Below, piece by piece: positions 27,101-35,362 of a stretch of DNA of 64,000 nt; the stretch's first letter is position 1; every line of letters begins with the position of its first letter. The notes below the pieces were generated by a model. It was not told the DNA's origin, did no database searches, and worked only from the letters and a program-made list of their open reading frames with translations. The stretch comes from Antedon mediterranea (lineage: Eukaryota; Echinodermata; Crinoidea; Comatulida; Antedonidae), in NCBI RefSeq assembly GCF_964355755.1, contig NC_092679.1:19830932-19894931 (forward strand), read 5' to 3'. Made by a program: the position numbers and the translations under genes.

Positions 27101-30100
27101 AATATTAATACATTAACATATTCATCTAGTGTACTGTACTACTACTAGTGCTCTACACCGTATGACCTTCACTAATACAAATTTGTCTTACTGTAAATCG
27201 TAACAGAATATTTTATATTAACATAAAGAAATGGAATTTACTGCACTGTACCGTATTAAACACTCTATTATATACACTTAATTAATGAATAAAATAATAA
27301 TAAATTGATAATGGTTTAGCATTCAGTTTAAAACCATTTGTTTTTTACCTGCATACTGTCTGATACGGAAAGGCATTCTACGAAAACTGCAGTACAGTTT
27401 GTTTGGTTGGAAATGATAAATTAATTTTATGTTTTAAAACAGGTAATACTAATAATGTGTTATTATACTATAAGCTACAGATAATAAACAAATTTAGCAT
27501 AAAACTTGTAATACAGTAAGTAGGTGTGCTTATACAGTACATGTTTCGATACAGTACTGTATTTTTACTGTATTATAGAGGTCAAAATTAAACCCTTTGT
27601 TTCAGTACTGTACATACAATCCACTGTAATTATTGTGAAATTTCTTTTAAAAATTCTAGGAACCTAAAATGAGACTGCAGTTTTGGTTTTCATTTCAGTT
27701 CTCTAAAAAAACAATTCAAACTTTAATAAGAACAATATTATTATTAGGTACTAGCAGTTATACCTGCCCCAAGGCGGGTTTTCAAGTAAGTTTAAAACTG
27801 TCTCAATGAAATTCCGATTAATTTGATGAACCTTATAACCCCCTGGACACCAGTATCTCCCTATACTCACCAACTCAATCACACCAAACACTCGGGTGAT
27901 TTGTTAGAAATAAATTCTTCTAATTCTTTATCTCCCTATACTCACCAACCTCCACCCCTCTTCAATAAAACCCCACACTCTTTTTCAAAAAGAAATTCTT
28001 CCCAGTGCCGGACAAATTCAATTCAACTTTAGCGTCAAAATGAGAGAGGTATACATATCTATGATACTGTATGCCTATATTTTAAGTACGTTGTAAACTG
28101 TGTAAATGAATAGGTGTCATACAGGTACAGTATTGGCTGATAATTAAAATATCTAATTTTGATAGGCCTACAATACATTCCCAACCCCAAACCCCCAGCC
28201 TCTTCCCAGGGAAAAAGTAAAATACTTTTTCCAACCACAATTCTGGTAAATTTGATAGCCTACCTCTAGCCTAAGCAAAATCCCCACTATCCCCGAAACC
28301 CCAACTCCCCCTCTCCCACCAAATCCCTAGACTTTTCAAAATGTAGTTTAAAACTTCCCGGTACAATTGTGATCATTTTGATACCCCATACATATGGTTA
28401 CGTGCAGAAACATAAATTTGTATAACAAACAAACATCGAAAGTGGGGGTTTTGACCACATTTTGGTCCCTAACTTGGATCCTAGGTAGCGGATGATGTTG
28501 AAATATAGCTTAGAACATTCCCGGTACAATTGCGGTCATTTTGATACCCCATATGTAAGATTACGCGCAGTAACAAAAATTTGTATAACGAACAAACAAA
28601 CAAACAGACAAACAGACAGACAGACAGACAAACTCTCTCACTTATAATATTAATATAGATAAAAGTGTAAAAGTCTTGGAAATCCTTGTACAGTACAGAA
28701 TGATACAGTATACAGTAGTTTTACTGTACAGTACTTCTGTACATTAGTATCTTCAGAATTCATTAAAAATATTCTGTACTTAATACTGTACTACATGATA
28801 GGCTTTTTATATTCAGCAGCAGGCCTGTATAAATACTGTAGTAGGCCTAAAATCAGTATCGGTATTACAGTATATATTTATTTATATATATATATTTTTT
28901 CATAAAGTAGTTAGTAGTTAGTACTTTTTTATGACAATGAATAATTGTTTAATTTCCTCGTAACAGACACATAAAGTATAACAGTGGATTTAATTCTACA
29001 GTAGCAGGGAAAAATTTCATTTCGAAATCCTGTTTAGCAATATTGCTAATCAAACTGATTTTTGATTCGAGAAACATAGTTTTGTATTGTATTTTTTGCT
29101 ACAAAATTGTACAAATGTGTAGCAATAAGGTTGTTTTGTATAGGTTTTTGCTATGCTACACTGGCGAAATTATTCCCTGCAGTAGGCCTATACAGGTAGA
29201 TTTGTTAGAAAAAATACACAATAATACTGTAGCAGTAACAGTATGTACAGTTGTCTTTAATAAAGACAGGTTAGTAATTATGAATATAACGGAGAAAGGA
29301 AGATGGGCATGTTCTCCTTGTTTTGAAGTTTAAATTAATCAATAAATTCTATAAAAGAAATGGCATCAAATCAATTTTCACTATAAAATATTTATAATTA
29401 TTCCAAGATTCAATTATTTATTGGTCCACTTTAAAATGGAAATTTGTTTTGCTTGGCAAAACAATAAAACAACAAAGAAAATTCATCAAATTGCAAAGGC
29501 AATGTTATAAAATCATTGTATTATAGACATGTTCATGCTTTTTTATTTTCTAATATTTGGAATAGCACAATATAGTGCCTTAATGTAAAATTAACATTGG
29601 TCCATTCTTTTGTAATGTATTGAACCACTGTATACACAAAGCTAAAAAAAAAAAACATTTACGTTTAATACAGTACAAACATAAGTTACAAATTTATAGT
29701 CATCAAAAACAGCTGATCGTACCAGACACCAATCTGAGTAATCTCACTGCTGTACTACAATACTACAGTAGTAGGATCCCTTTAAAAAAAATCTAGGAAA
29801 ACAGACATTAACAAGGCATACATCAGGGGCGGATCCAGCATTATAGGAAAAGGGGGAAGGTGGAGGGGGGGGGGGGGTTGAAGAGATTAATATTCCATAA
29901 ATGATAAAAACAATCTGTCGGATTGCAGAAAAATCAAAATAGTCATTATTATATTTTTTTTTAAACAGCTGTTAAATTGGTTGGAAAATGATTGGAAATG
30001 GTTGGAAAATGATGCTGACTTTAAAGCTGGCTCGGTTACAGGATCTGTCTAACCCATATTACATTCATCATGTCTATACACTGAAAAATACCCCAAAAAA

Positions 30101-31344
30101 TAATGTACAGTAGTGTCTCCTTAGATGAATAATTGTATAGTCAATTAGTAACCACAGATTTCTAAAGAAAAACACACCTTTCTATTTACAGTAAAGCTTA
30201 TTTTAGGTTATACACAGGTCAATACATAGAAGATATAGTTTACTGTACTTTGCTTCATATTATTAGCAGATTATTAATTTCTATGAAAAGTACAGTAACC
30301 TAATTTGTAATAATTTTAAATCGTTGACATTTAAAAATTCCTTACAGTACTACAATATGTCCTGTTCACATCTTGTATTCTGTACTACCTGTATACTGTA
30401 CATCACATTCATTAACAATAATACAGTAAACCTCCCAAAATTGTTAACTACCTGTTGGGGGTTGGAACGTCTGTGTACTGTATAGTATCTGAAAACATTT
30501 ATTAATGTTACAGTATATTGTCTTTAAAAAATAATAATGGACTACTGAAATGCTTAAGAAAAAAAAAAAAATTTGGACTATTATTTTTTTTTGTATGCTT
30601 AAACAATAAACATAAATAAACAATAAAAAAAGAATATTTAACAGTTGGTATTTTATTGTCTGCATTTGAACTTAACATTCCTGAAAGCAAAATATCAATC
30701 AAACAGCAATAGGAAATAAATTGTTTAATATCTTATAAACAAACAGTGTATTAAGTGCAAGCGGGATAATAATAGATAGTGTTTAATCACAAAATGTAAA
30801 CATAATCAAAACCAAATTTGATAAACATGTACTGTACAGTGTGTCAGTACTGTCAAAAATACATTCAACCCGATAAACTCTATAATAAATAACATATTCT
30901 TACACTCTCTAATATTTATAATACATTTGACTAATTACCAAATCTAATTTTAGAATAGGTAGGGGCCTATATTATTATTAATTATTAATATTATCTTACC
31001 CAAATATCTGATGTGTTTTCATTACTATTACTTGTGCAACTTAATAAATCCTTAATTGCTATAATTCGATTCGCCACAAAATCATCACCAAGAATTTTTG
31101 CATCATGATAAACAGTGATGCAGATATTTTCTGCATTTGTTACATCTGCCTCGAATTCTTCATGCCATTCAGGTTTGAACGTCCTTGCCTTCACCGTAGT
31201 TTTTCCTATATTATAATCATCTACATTTACAGTAATGTACGGATCTATCAACTGCAGCGAACCAAATCTGGACGCACAATCCGTGGGCTTCAAATCTTCT
31301 GCCTCACACACTTTCACGCGTAAAGATCCACTAAAAACGACCAT
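45..31344 (-). CDS. PRKCE/PRKCH-like: Novel protein kinase C, epsilon/eta type (C2-C1A-C1B part; 3' end beyond window)
   Basis: Diacylglycerol-dependent serine/threonine kinase of the calcium-independent class. Eight coding exons were joined by hand: 31344-31000, 25878-25809, 14618-14450, 14146-14115, 13788-13715, 12358-12220, 9439-9306 and 123-45. All junctions are GT-AG and phases agree (0,1,2,1,0,1,0,1). The visible product is 347 residues: C2 domain about 1-135 beginning [15 protein letters not shown], a pseudosubstrate around 157-168 ([12 protein letters not shown], Ala in place of the phosphoacceptor), C1A 174-223 and C1B 245-294 with all zinc Cys/His in place, then a Ser/Thr-rich hinge. 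The N-terminal C2 order and the sequence fit the epsilon/eta class. The catalytic domain must lie left of position 1. Which vertebrate paralogue is closer cannot be decided here; a single pre-duplication gene is likely. Confidence 0.95.
1111..1381. mobile_element. Small element with about 36-bp imperfect inverted repeats
   Basis: The left arm contains gttttataacacacca and the right arm tggtgtgttataaaac, with imperfect match continuing outward through aataatgtt. No coding capacity. Probably a MITE; target duplication not resolved. Confidence 0.5.
1419..1715. mobile_element. Possible TIR element (GTTCAGACG ... CGTCCGAAC)
   Basis: Begins near gcgttcagacgtaa and ends near ttacgtccgaacaag, an imperfect inversion. 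Internal copies of acatgtgtaa recur in both orientations. A similar gttcagac / tctgaac pair brackets 13023-13363, suggesting a small dispersed family. Boundaries approximate. Confidence 0.4.
3200..3720 (+). repeat. Degenerate direct repeats
   Basis: Phrases such as ttagaagtgtattttcca, aaatgctagtgactt and aataataaatatttattattg recur three or four times in shuffled order. AT-rich and non-coding. Confidence 0.6.
3896..4230 (+). repeat. Tandem duplication of a roughly 230-bp segment
   Basis: Two copies share ctgaaaactattgaatgat, taggcgtcacatcctaaa and tatctttgcaa at the same spacing, starting near 3896 and 4126. Each copy contains a purine-rich tggggg run followed by a T tract. Confidence 0.7.
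4415..4497 (+). repeat. 15-bp minisatellite (aatgatgtcataat)
   Basis: About five imperfect head-to-tail copies of the unit taatgatgtcataa; one copy is shortened. Confidence 0.85.
6157..7023. mobile_element. 867-bp non-autonomous DNA transposon with long terminal inverted repeats
   Basis: The left end cgcccgtattcttaaaccgg is mirrored by ccggtttaagaatacgggcg at the right end. The match continues inward through actttagtcgtagttcga / tcgaactacgactaaagt. Trinucleotide ATA flanks both ends and may be the target duplication. No transposase reading frame is visible. Confidence 0.85.
7102..7570 (+). repeat. Three tandem copies of an about 140-180-bp unit
   Basis: Units start near 7102, 7240 and 7421 with attggcagtga. 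Each contains agaactctgc, a gcctataaaacag-like piece, ttttgcat and a closing tagccaatttaga. Unit 1 is shorter and more diverged than units 2 and 3. Open frames here are chance. Confidence 0.8.
8070..8211. mobile_element. MITE family 1 copy (CTCTGTCTACACTATCAAAC family)
   Basis: Terminal inverted repeats aaagctatgtctacactatc and gataatgtagacaggacttt; inside, atatggtagtgatata and atatatgggcacatcac. Same family as the copies at 12512, 13474, 26021, 37505 and 42474 and the tandem array at 61023. Confidence 0.85.
9306..9439 (-). CDS. nPKC exon 7 (end of C1B)
   Basis: 134 nt, phase 1 in and 0 out. Encodes [17 protein letters not shown], the last zinc ligands of C1B (residues 278-294), then the linker [20 protein letters not shown] up to residue 321. 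Acceptor tatacgcag, donor gtaaaa. Confidence 0.95.
9535..9766 (-). repeat. tRNA-derived SINE-like repeat
   Basis: Reverse complement near 9725-9740 gives gggttcgagcctc, a box-B-like pol III element. The body carries acgggaccaacggctttaca and catccgaaggac, phrases typical of dispersed SINE-like repeats in marine invertebrates. Family assignment from memory of such repeats only. Confidence 0.6.
9800..10135. mobile_element. MITE family 2, one copy inserted inside another
   Basis: Order is left half, left half, right half, right half. The inner complete element (about 9898-10067, aagcttggttcccactag ... ctagtgggaaccaagctt) splits an outer copy of itself. The flanks of the inner copy share TA, as expected for a TA target duplication. 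Internal palindromes include caatcacaagcgatgg. Related copies at 25331 and 49963. Confidence 0.85.
11600..11925. repeat. Dispersed SINE-like repeat (ACCTGGGT family)
   Basis: Contains taagcgctgtacat, accaggtacccatttgta, acctgggtagagag, tgtcttgcccaaggat and a box-B-like gattcgaaacc. Related copies lie at 14275-14430 and 50755-50935. Confidence 0.65.
12220..12358 (-). CDS. nPKC exon 6 (C1B core)
   Basis: 139 nt, phase 0 in and 1 out. Residues 231-276, with C1B starting at His245 ([19 protein letters not shown]). Unusual: position 11 of the domain is Phe where Pro is usual, and position 22 is Tyr (SLLYG) where novel PKCs carry Trp. Zinc ligands are intact. Acceptor tttcag, donor gtaaga. Confidence 0.95.
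12512..12660. mobile_element. MITE family 1 copy
   Basis: aaagctctatctacactatc at the left and gatagtgtatacagacctt at the right; internal atggacatgatgatgtcat. Confidence 0.85.
13474..13615. mobile_element. MITE family 1 copy, 99 bp from nPKC exon 5
   Basis: aaagctctgtctacgctatc ... gatagtgcatccagagcttt. It sits in intron 5 just downstream (in transcript direction) of the exon 5 donor. Confidence 0.85.
13715..13788 (-). CDS. nPKC exon 5 (end of C1A)
   Basis: 74 nt, phase 1 in and 0 out. Encodes [17 protein letters not shown] (residues 207-223), the final C1A zinc ligands, then a short linker to residue 230. Acceptor cttttag, donor gtaaga. Confidence 0.95.
14115..14146 (-). CDS. nPKC exon 4, 32-nt microexon in C1A
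   Basis: Between acceptor tttacag and donor gtaagg. Completes Trp195 from the split codon TG|G and encodes [10 protein letters not shown] plus the first base of Val206. Its length and phase (2 in, 1 out) are exactly what is needed to join exons 3 and 5 into an unbroken C1A domain. Confidence 0.93.
14275..14430. repeat. Dispersed SINE-like repeat abutting the nPKC exon 3 donor
   Basis: Shares tatggaaacat, taatgcaactagtaatcagc, tacccatttataca and cacctgggtg with the repeat at 11600-11925. Its edge is only about 19 bp from the exon 3 splice donor. Confidence 0.65.
14450..14618 (-). CDS. nPKC exon 3 (pseudosubstrate and first half of C1A)
   Basis: 169 nt, phase 1 in and 2 out. Residues 139-194 plus part of Trp195. 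Carries the basic pseudosubstrate ([12 protein letters not shown]) and the start of C1[18 protein letters not shown], with Pro at position 11 of the domain as usual. Acceptor atttttag, donor gtatgt. Confidence 0.95.
14985..15135 (-). repeat. tRNA-derived SINE
   Basis: The reverse strand starts with tagctgagtggttaggacac (box A-like) followed by gagtttaattcccgac (box B-like) at tRNA spacing, then a short body. Confidence 0.75.
15775..16035 (+). repeat. Tandem repeat, unit about 21-24 bp (TAGTCATGATGTACCCATA)
   Basis: Roughly eleven imperfect copies. Early units read gatgtacccata, middle ones gatgtgcccata, late ones gatgtgccctta, so the array changes gradually along its length. Resembles the interior of MITE family 1 (gatgtgcccatatatgg). 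Confidence 0.85.
16955..17042 (-). repeat. tRNA-derived SINE head
   Basis: Reverse strand: gtgtagttgagtggattaga (box A-like) and ggggttcgaatacc (box B). Divergence and poor stem pairing argue against a working tRNA gene. Confidence 0.7.
20530..20702 (-). repeat. tRNA-derived SINE (same family as 62785-62965)
   Basis: Reverse strand begins ggcttggtggttatgatgct, has the box-B-like tgtttaagtcctgtca and a body containing aaagacttaataataagtc and gtttatgtagaac. A second copy in the opposite orientation lies in the TTBK gene. Confidence 0.75.
20870..21270 (+). pseudogene. Decayed 3' end of a non-LTR retrotransposon reverse-transcriptase ORF
   Basis: Plus-strand translation gives [17 protein letters not shown] followed by [17 protein letters not shown], then stop codons and frameshifts, and after those [11 protein letters not shown]-like and [10 protein letters not shown]-like pieces. 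The order (AxRII.GAP.R.HS, LF..L..LKL, then W..LP..I.....FK..L) is the usual ending of ORF2 proteins of Jockey/CR1-like elements. Interrupted, so inactive. Clade not resolvable by eye. Confidence 0.7.
23663..23755. mobile_element. Small palindromic element, internally deleted copy
   Basis: Starts cagggcaaaatttcattt and ends gtattattccctg. It shares the core tagcaatattgctaatcaaa and gaaacatagttttgtatt with the longer copy at 29004-29180, but lacks the middle. Confidence 0.6.
25075..25270 (+). repeat. RTE-like LINE 3' tail
   Basis: Ends caaacaaacaaacgctaccg then ctccttggcggaggtaa, a tail seen in RTE-type elements across marine invertebrates (recalled, not searched). The reverse of the same tail, ttacctccgccaaggaggta, is at 38141-38160. 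Confidence 0.6.
25331..25417. mobile_element. MITE family 2 fragment
   Basis: aaagtctggttcccacttgg at the left; tttgcgtccaagta at the right; internal tctgaccaatcacaa. Shorter than the copies at 9800 and 49963. Confidence 0.6.
25809..25878 (-). CDS. nPKC exon 2 (end of C2)
   Basis: 70 nt, phase 0 in and 1 out. Encodes [17 protein letters not shown] and SSSEGK (residues 116-138), the last strands of the C2 domain. Acceptor tctcttcag, donor gtacgt. Confidence 0.95.
26021..26169. mobile_element. MITE family 1 copy
   Basis: aaagccttgtttacactatc at the left and aaaatagtgtagacagagcc at the right; internal atggacatgatgatgtcatc. Confidence 0.8.
27755..28660 (+). repeat. LINE-like repeat with CAAA/CAGA tail
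   Basis: Two diverged copies of a segment (about 28330-28440 and 28500-28600) share cggtacaattg, tcattttgatacccca and aatttgtataac; the second runs into caaacaaacaaacagac and cagacagacag repeats. Short frames rich in Pro and Ser here show no domain. Confidence 0.5.
29004..29180. mobile_element. Small palindromic element
   Basis: cagggaaaaatttcatttcg at the left and gcgaaattattccctg at the right; core tagcaatattgctaatc. Fuller version of the element at 23663-23755. Confidence 0.6.
31000..31344 (-). CDS. nPKC exon 1 (start codon and C2 domain)
   Basis: 345 nt ending in phase 0 at donor gtaaga. Residues 1-115: [36 protein letters not shown] and DDFVANRI are hallmark positions of the epsilon/eta C2 fold, which lacks the calcium-binding Asp set. 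The Met is the family start; upstream of it is the shared promoter gap. Confidence 0.96.
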
Positions 31345-31745
31345 AATTGCACCGTATATATTTCAAAATATAGAAAATAAACGCAACTGTTAGTTGCAAT
31401 ATTCCCTTGCCAAATTTGGCACGGATTTGAAGGAATTCCAGATGAATTGCACTTTCGCTTTCATTGAAAATTCAAGCAGCCTACGCCTTACCAAGGGTAC
31501 ACCGTCTATCTATTCAACAAAAACATAAACCTCTCTAATAATATTTATCTGTATTCATAAATTGTATTACCAAATAAATTTTCTAAAATTCTAATATCAT
31601 ATACAAATAAATTACCACAATAAGATAATTAATTGTATTATAATTTCATTTGATAAAATGTTTATGCTAAACAATTCCGTGTTTAAAATGTAAAAGTGAA
31701 TTTAACTAAAAACTGTAATGGTACGAGACTACATTTTAAAACAAA
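31345..31745. promoter_or_regulatory. Head-to-head gap between nPKC and ISCA2
   Basis: 401 bp separate the two start codons on opposite strands, so 5' UTRs and promoters of both genes may lie here (or further out through untranslated exons). No TATA box at a convincing position and no GC-rich island were seen. An ATG at 31718 on the plus strand is out of frame with the ISCA2 start. Confidence 0.5.
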
Positions 31746-31789
31746 ATGGCGACAGCCAATGTTTTGAAATTGTCACAGATCATCCATCG
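31746..31789 (+). CDS. ISCA2: ISCA2 exon 1
   Basis: 44 nt encoding [14 protein letters not shown] plus two bases of Arg15; donor gtaaga. Confidence 0.93.
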
Positions 31790-33412
31790 GTAAGATTACG
31801 ATTGCAAAGTTTCTGACCACTTTTATACTTGATTAAACTTTCAGATCGTATACGTAACTAATGTTAAATGATAATATTATATTTTTATATTGTTATATCA
31901 ATCGTTATTAACTCATAAAGGCCTAGGCCTAGGTAGATTTATTTACGATACTTGGTTCGGCCCACTCGATCCTCATTATTCGCCGGTGGTGGTGAGGGAT
32001 TGGGCCATTGGGTCTGGTGTTCCCAGGCCTAGCTGGACTATTTTGGCATATTATTGCATGAGCCTAGTCGTAGTTAATTGGTTAGGCTAAATACATTTTA
32101 TTTTGGTTTGAATCCCAATAAATAATTAAAATAATAATAAAAATAGGTCCTCTAGGCTCTGACGTTTTTGTGTAATTTGTTTGTATTTTAGTATTACTAT
32201 TACTATACTACATTACAACAGTAGCCTACTGTACTCTACTAGTACTACTAGGCCCTACTAGTCTTTTGGTTTCTTTTGTTTTATTTATAGAAATGTTTTA
32301 AAGACATTACTTGCAGTGAACAATACAGCGAGGCACACCACCATCGTTCGATCAACGGCAAACGATGCTACATCAAAGGAGGAGCAGGAGGAGAGTAAAG
32401 TCACCCTCAGTGATAGCTGTGTTAAAGTAATTCAACATTTGTGCTGCTTCTTTGCTTCAAAACATAAAATAAACTATCATCGATTTAATTGAAAATGTTC
32501 ATCTGGTTATTAGAAATGTTCTTTTTTCCCAAATCAAAAATTAGTATGTAAACTAACCTTGACAGTTTCGCTGGCCTGATCGGACAACTGCTTCAGAAGT
32601 AATTTAATTTAAATTCCAGAATTTCCGATATTTGGGAATGAAAATGATAGGTCTAATTCAATATTAACGCAATATTATTCTTTAATCTTTCCAGCAAATC
32701 AAGAAAATAGGGGCACAGGGACAACATTTGCGATTATCTGTTGAAGGTGGTGGCTGCTCCGGATTTCAGTACATGTTCTCATTAGAATCAGAAACTACAG
32801 ATGAAGATAGGTAAAGTGCCATGTCTATGGAGGGCAATTGCTGTCAAAAGTAAAACAACATTGACTCAGATTTCCTCAACAGCTCTTCAAATAAATCTTC
32901 AAATCAATTTCTCATAAAATATAGCCATAATAAACTTTAAAAGCACCATGCAAATATTCTATACACTGCATACCTGTCAAGTTGGAGACAGGGATATGTA
33001 CGAGATTTCCACGAAATGGTCGAGGTAGGCATTATGACAAAGCTCTCCCATGGATTCAGACATTATAATTGTACAATCTGCATAAACAGGTCAAACAGAG
33101 GCTTCTTGGTAACCATTAAAGAGAGTCTAAGCACACCCCACCCCTCCATCACAAATATTAAAAACTCTCTTAAACTTAATCAAGATATTATACTGTACCT
33201 GATGGAAACCTCACTACTTGATTTCTTCTTTCTGCAGGGTTTTCGAGAAAGATGGTGCAAAATTAGTTATTGATGAGATGTCGCTGGAATACGTAAAAGG
33301 GTCAGTCGTAGATTACCAAGAAGAACTAATCCGTTCAGCTTTCCAAATTGTTAACAACCCTATTGCGGAAAAAGGATGCTCTTGCGGCGCATCATTTTCA
33401 ATTAAATTTTAA
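31746..33412 (+). CDS. ISCA2: Iron-sulfur cluster assembly 2 homologue, mitochondrial (complete)
   Basis: A-type iron-sulfur carrier for late steps of mitochondrial [4Fe-4S] assembly, acting with ISCA1 and IBA57 in known animals. Exons 31746-31789, 32291-32426, 32695-32810 and 33238-33412 join in frame (phases 2,0,2) to 156 residues, close to the human length. Residues 1 to about 45 are basic and hydroxylated without acidic residues until Asp40, fitting a mitochondrial presequence. The conserved cysteines are Cys81 ([10 protein letters not shown]) and Cys146/Cys148 (KGCSCGASF). The start ATG has context caaaATGG. A possible poly(A) signal ATTAAA is at 33467; AATAAA follows at 33693. Confidence 0.96.
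31790..32290 (+). other. ISCA2 intron 1
   Basis: 501 bp. Holds the palindromic run aggcctaggcctagg near 31920 and further ggcct words; no conserved coding sequence. Confidence 0.7.
32291..32426 (+). CDS. ISCA2: ISCA2 exon 2
   Basis: 136 nt after acceptor ttatttatag; encodes the rest of the presequence and [11 protein letters not shown], the start of the Fe-S biosynthesis domain. Donor gtaatt. Confidence 0.93.
32695..32810 (+). CDS. ISCA2: ISCA2 exon 3
   Basis: 116 nt with the first cluster cysteine in [13 protein letters not shown]. Acceptor tttccag, donor gtaaag. Confidence 0.96.
33238..33412 (+). CDS. ISCA2: ISCA2 exon 4 and stop
   Basis: 175 nt; encodes [18 protein letters not shown] through the C-terminal [12 protein letters not shown] and TAA. 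Acceptor tttctgcag. Confidence 0.96.
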
Positions 33413-33657
33413 ATAATCGTGGAAGATAGGTTTATAAAAGCTGCTTTATGAGAAAGCCTTTTAAAAATTAAATAATTTATAGGAGGATCATTGTTTATAT
33501 TAACCGGAGGTAACAGTCTTGACACGATGTATGTTTTACCTTATATAATATTGTCATATAAAACATTCAAATATTACAATCTAAAATGGCATTAACAAAC
33601 ATAATCTTGATCACAGTTTGTGTTGTACCATCTATTTAAAATACATATAGGGAAACA

Positions 33658-34124
33658 TTCAAGTAATTTTTCTTTTGGATGATCCAAAGTCAAATAAAAA
33701 TTTTTACTCTAGCTTTCGCTGGTCAACAACGCAGCTTAATCATGAGCGAGTCTCTGTGACTTGGACTTGTTACCATTAGATCTCATATTTGGTATAGCGC
33801 CATCTATGGAACGTTCAGGTTTACTCAAAAGGGATTGTCGAGGTATCCTCTTTAGTAAGTTGAACAGAGATGACGGCGGATTGGAAATACCAAAACTGTA
33901 CAACAACTTACTAAAGACGATGCCCCGACAATCCCGTTTGAGTAAACCTGAACGTTCCATAGATGGAGCTATAGCAAAATACGAGATCTAATGGTAACAA
34001 GTCCAAGTCACAGAGACTCCCTCATGATTAAGCTGTGTTGTTGACCAGCGAAAGCTAGATTAAAAAACGTAAGTTTTATGAATTTTATTTGACTTTGGAT
34101 CATCCAAAAGAAAAATTACTTGAA
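33658..34124. mobile_element. 467-bp fold-back element, two about 205-220-bp arms around a 41-bp loop
   Basis: Left arm 33658-33862 begins ttcaagtaatttttctttt; right arm 33904-34124 is its inverted copy ending aaaaattacttgaa. Arm landmarks in both: ctttcgctggtcaacaa, ttggacttgttaccattaga, gaacgttcaggtttactca and tttagtaagttg. Identity is high with a few substitutions and small indels. Reading frames on both strands exist only because the arms mirror each other. Possibly a Foldback-type or palindromic MITE. Confidence 0.9.
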
Positions 34125-34914
34125 TACTATACAGAGATCCAGATGAACCTTTTTACTAAGGGAAACATATTGTAGGTTGTATCAAAATAATGGGCTTTGT
34201 ATAGATGTAAATATGAGATATTATTAAAATGTAACAAATTAAATTTGTAGTGATTAAAAATCATTTACTCATCGGGAAACCATAAATAAAGTAGAACAAC
34301 CTTATTAAGGGAACATCTTTAGGATCACCTGAATATGGGTTGGCTGTAGTCAAAAAAATTTTCACAGAAAACAATTCTTATTTAAAACAAAATCTTATTA
34401 ATGTTCTGGTTGTAACCCTCCCCCTATAAGTGGGTTTTACTGCCCAAATAATAATAATAAGCCTGAACAAATCCTGATAGACTCAAAACCGTACATATAT
34501 TTATTTCATAAAAAAATATAATAACCCTACCCTAAATTTAAATATCGTTCCACAAATTATGCTTATTGACCTTTTTTTTATAATATACACAATACACCAT
34601 AACAGCTAGGGTAGCTACAATATCTAAATTGCATAATCGTGATTAAACAAAAATTAAGTTTCCTCTACAGTTAAAACCATAACTATTAAAATGATAATTT
34701 CAAAATTAATTAATATTCATTATATTACCGGACGGTAAATGTTTATATACAGTATATAAAAGTATCTCTTTGGAGATACTGCTTTGAGAATTAATATACT
34801 GAAAGATGAGGGCGCATCGATTTGATTTCTGTTGCCTGTGCGTAGAACTAGTACTGTTCTGTACCATGCCGAGAGTGCCATTATCCAATCAAATTTACAG
34901 TTTACACAATACTG

Positions 34915-34985
34915 TGAAAGCCCCTGTGGTCTAATGGTTAGGACATCTGCTATCAATCAGAAGGTTTGCATTCATAACTTGTAGG
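34915..34985 (+). repeat. tRNA-derived SINE head
   Basis: tctaatggttaggacatctg (box A-like) and aaggtttgcattcataac (decayed box B). Same head as the SINE at 40935-41075 in reverse. Confidence 0.6.
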
Positions 34986-35254
34986 TCTAGGCCTAGTTTG
35001 TTTAAATGTTGACAGTAAACAATTTTATATTCTCATGCATTCTCCACTTTGGACGGTACCATTATTATATTTACAGACAAAAGCAATACCAGAAGATAAA
35101 ATACATTGAAGATTCATTGCATCTCTGAATTTCTAAAACATTTCGTAAAATAGTTGAATAAATAATTAATATTAGTATTAAACGGTATTATATAATATAA
35201 AACTATATTTCAGATTTAGTAAAATTAATACTGAACCCATTACTTTTTGAAGTT

Positions 35255-35362
35255 TTAAAACAGACATTGGTTTCCAACTCGCCGTGCCAGTTCGCCAGTT
35301 CCTTGTTTTAGGTGTTCCACTTGAACAACATTTTTGAATTCATCTATGTTCACGTAACATCC
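35255..35362 (-). CDS. BBOX1: BBOX-like exon 14 and stop
   Basis: 108 nt; encodes GCYVNIDEFKNVVQ and the C-terminal tail ending RVGNQCLF, then TAA. Acceptor atttcaag. Confidence 0.9.
   Translation of the reverse strand, partial: GCYVNIDEFKNVVQVEHLKQGTGELARRVGNQCLF

Larger units (their letters stand above)
25879..30999 (-). other. nPKC intron 1 (5.1 kb)
   Basis: Contains a MITE family 1 copy (26021-26169), a partly duplicated LINE-like stretch ending in CAAA/CAGA repeats (27755-28660), a palindromic element (29004-29180), a homopolymer-G tract near 29865 and very many TACTGTACAGTA-type palindromes (26440-26780, 27130-27620, 28680-28800). No exon recognised. Confidence 0.7.
33413..35254. other. 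Convergent intergenic gap (ISCA2 / dioxygenase)
   Basis: Both genes point into this gap. It contains the fold-back element (33658-34124) and a tRNA-like SINE piece (34915-34985). The rest is AT-rich without recognised features. Confidence 0.7.

Noticed and set aside
27823-28032. Pro/Ser-rich frame [13 protein letters not shown]
   Set aside because: Part of a LINE-like repeat with duplicated segments; low complexity and no homology recognised.
30444-30702. Two minus-strand frames rich in Phe/Leu
   Set aside because: Sequence is T/A homopolymer-rich intron; no conservation expected and no splice sites in phase with nPKC.
33736-33991. Two similar open frames (MERSGLLKRDCRG) on opposite strands
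   Set aside because: They are the two arms of the fold-back element read in opposite directions; no start or splice support as a gene.
34915-34985. Functional tRNA gene
   Set aside because: Box A resembles a tRNA but acceptor and T stems do not pair, and box B is decayed.
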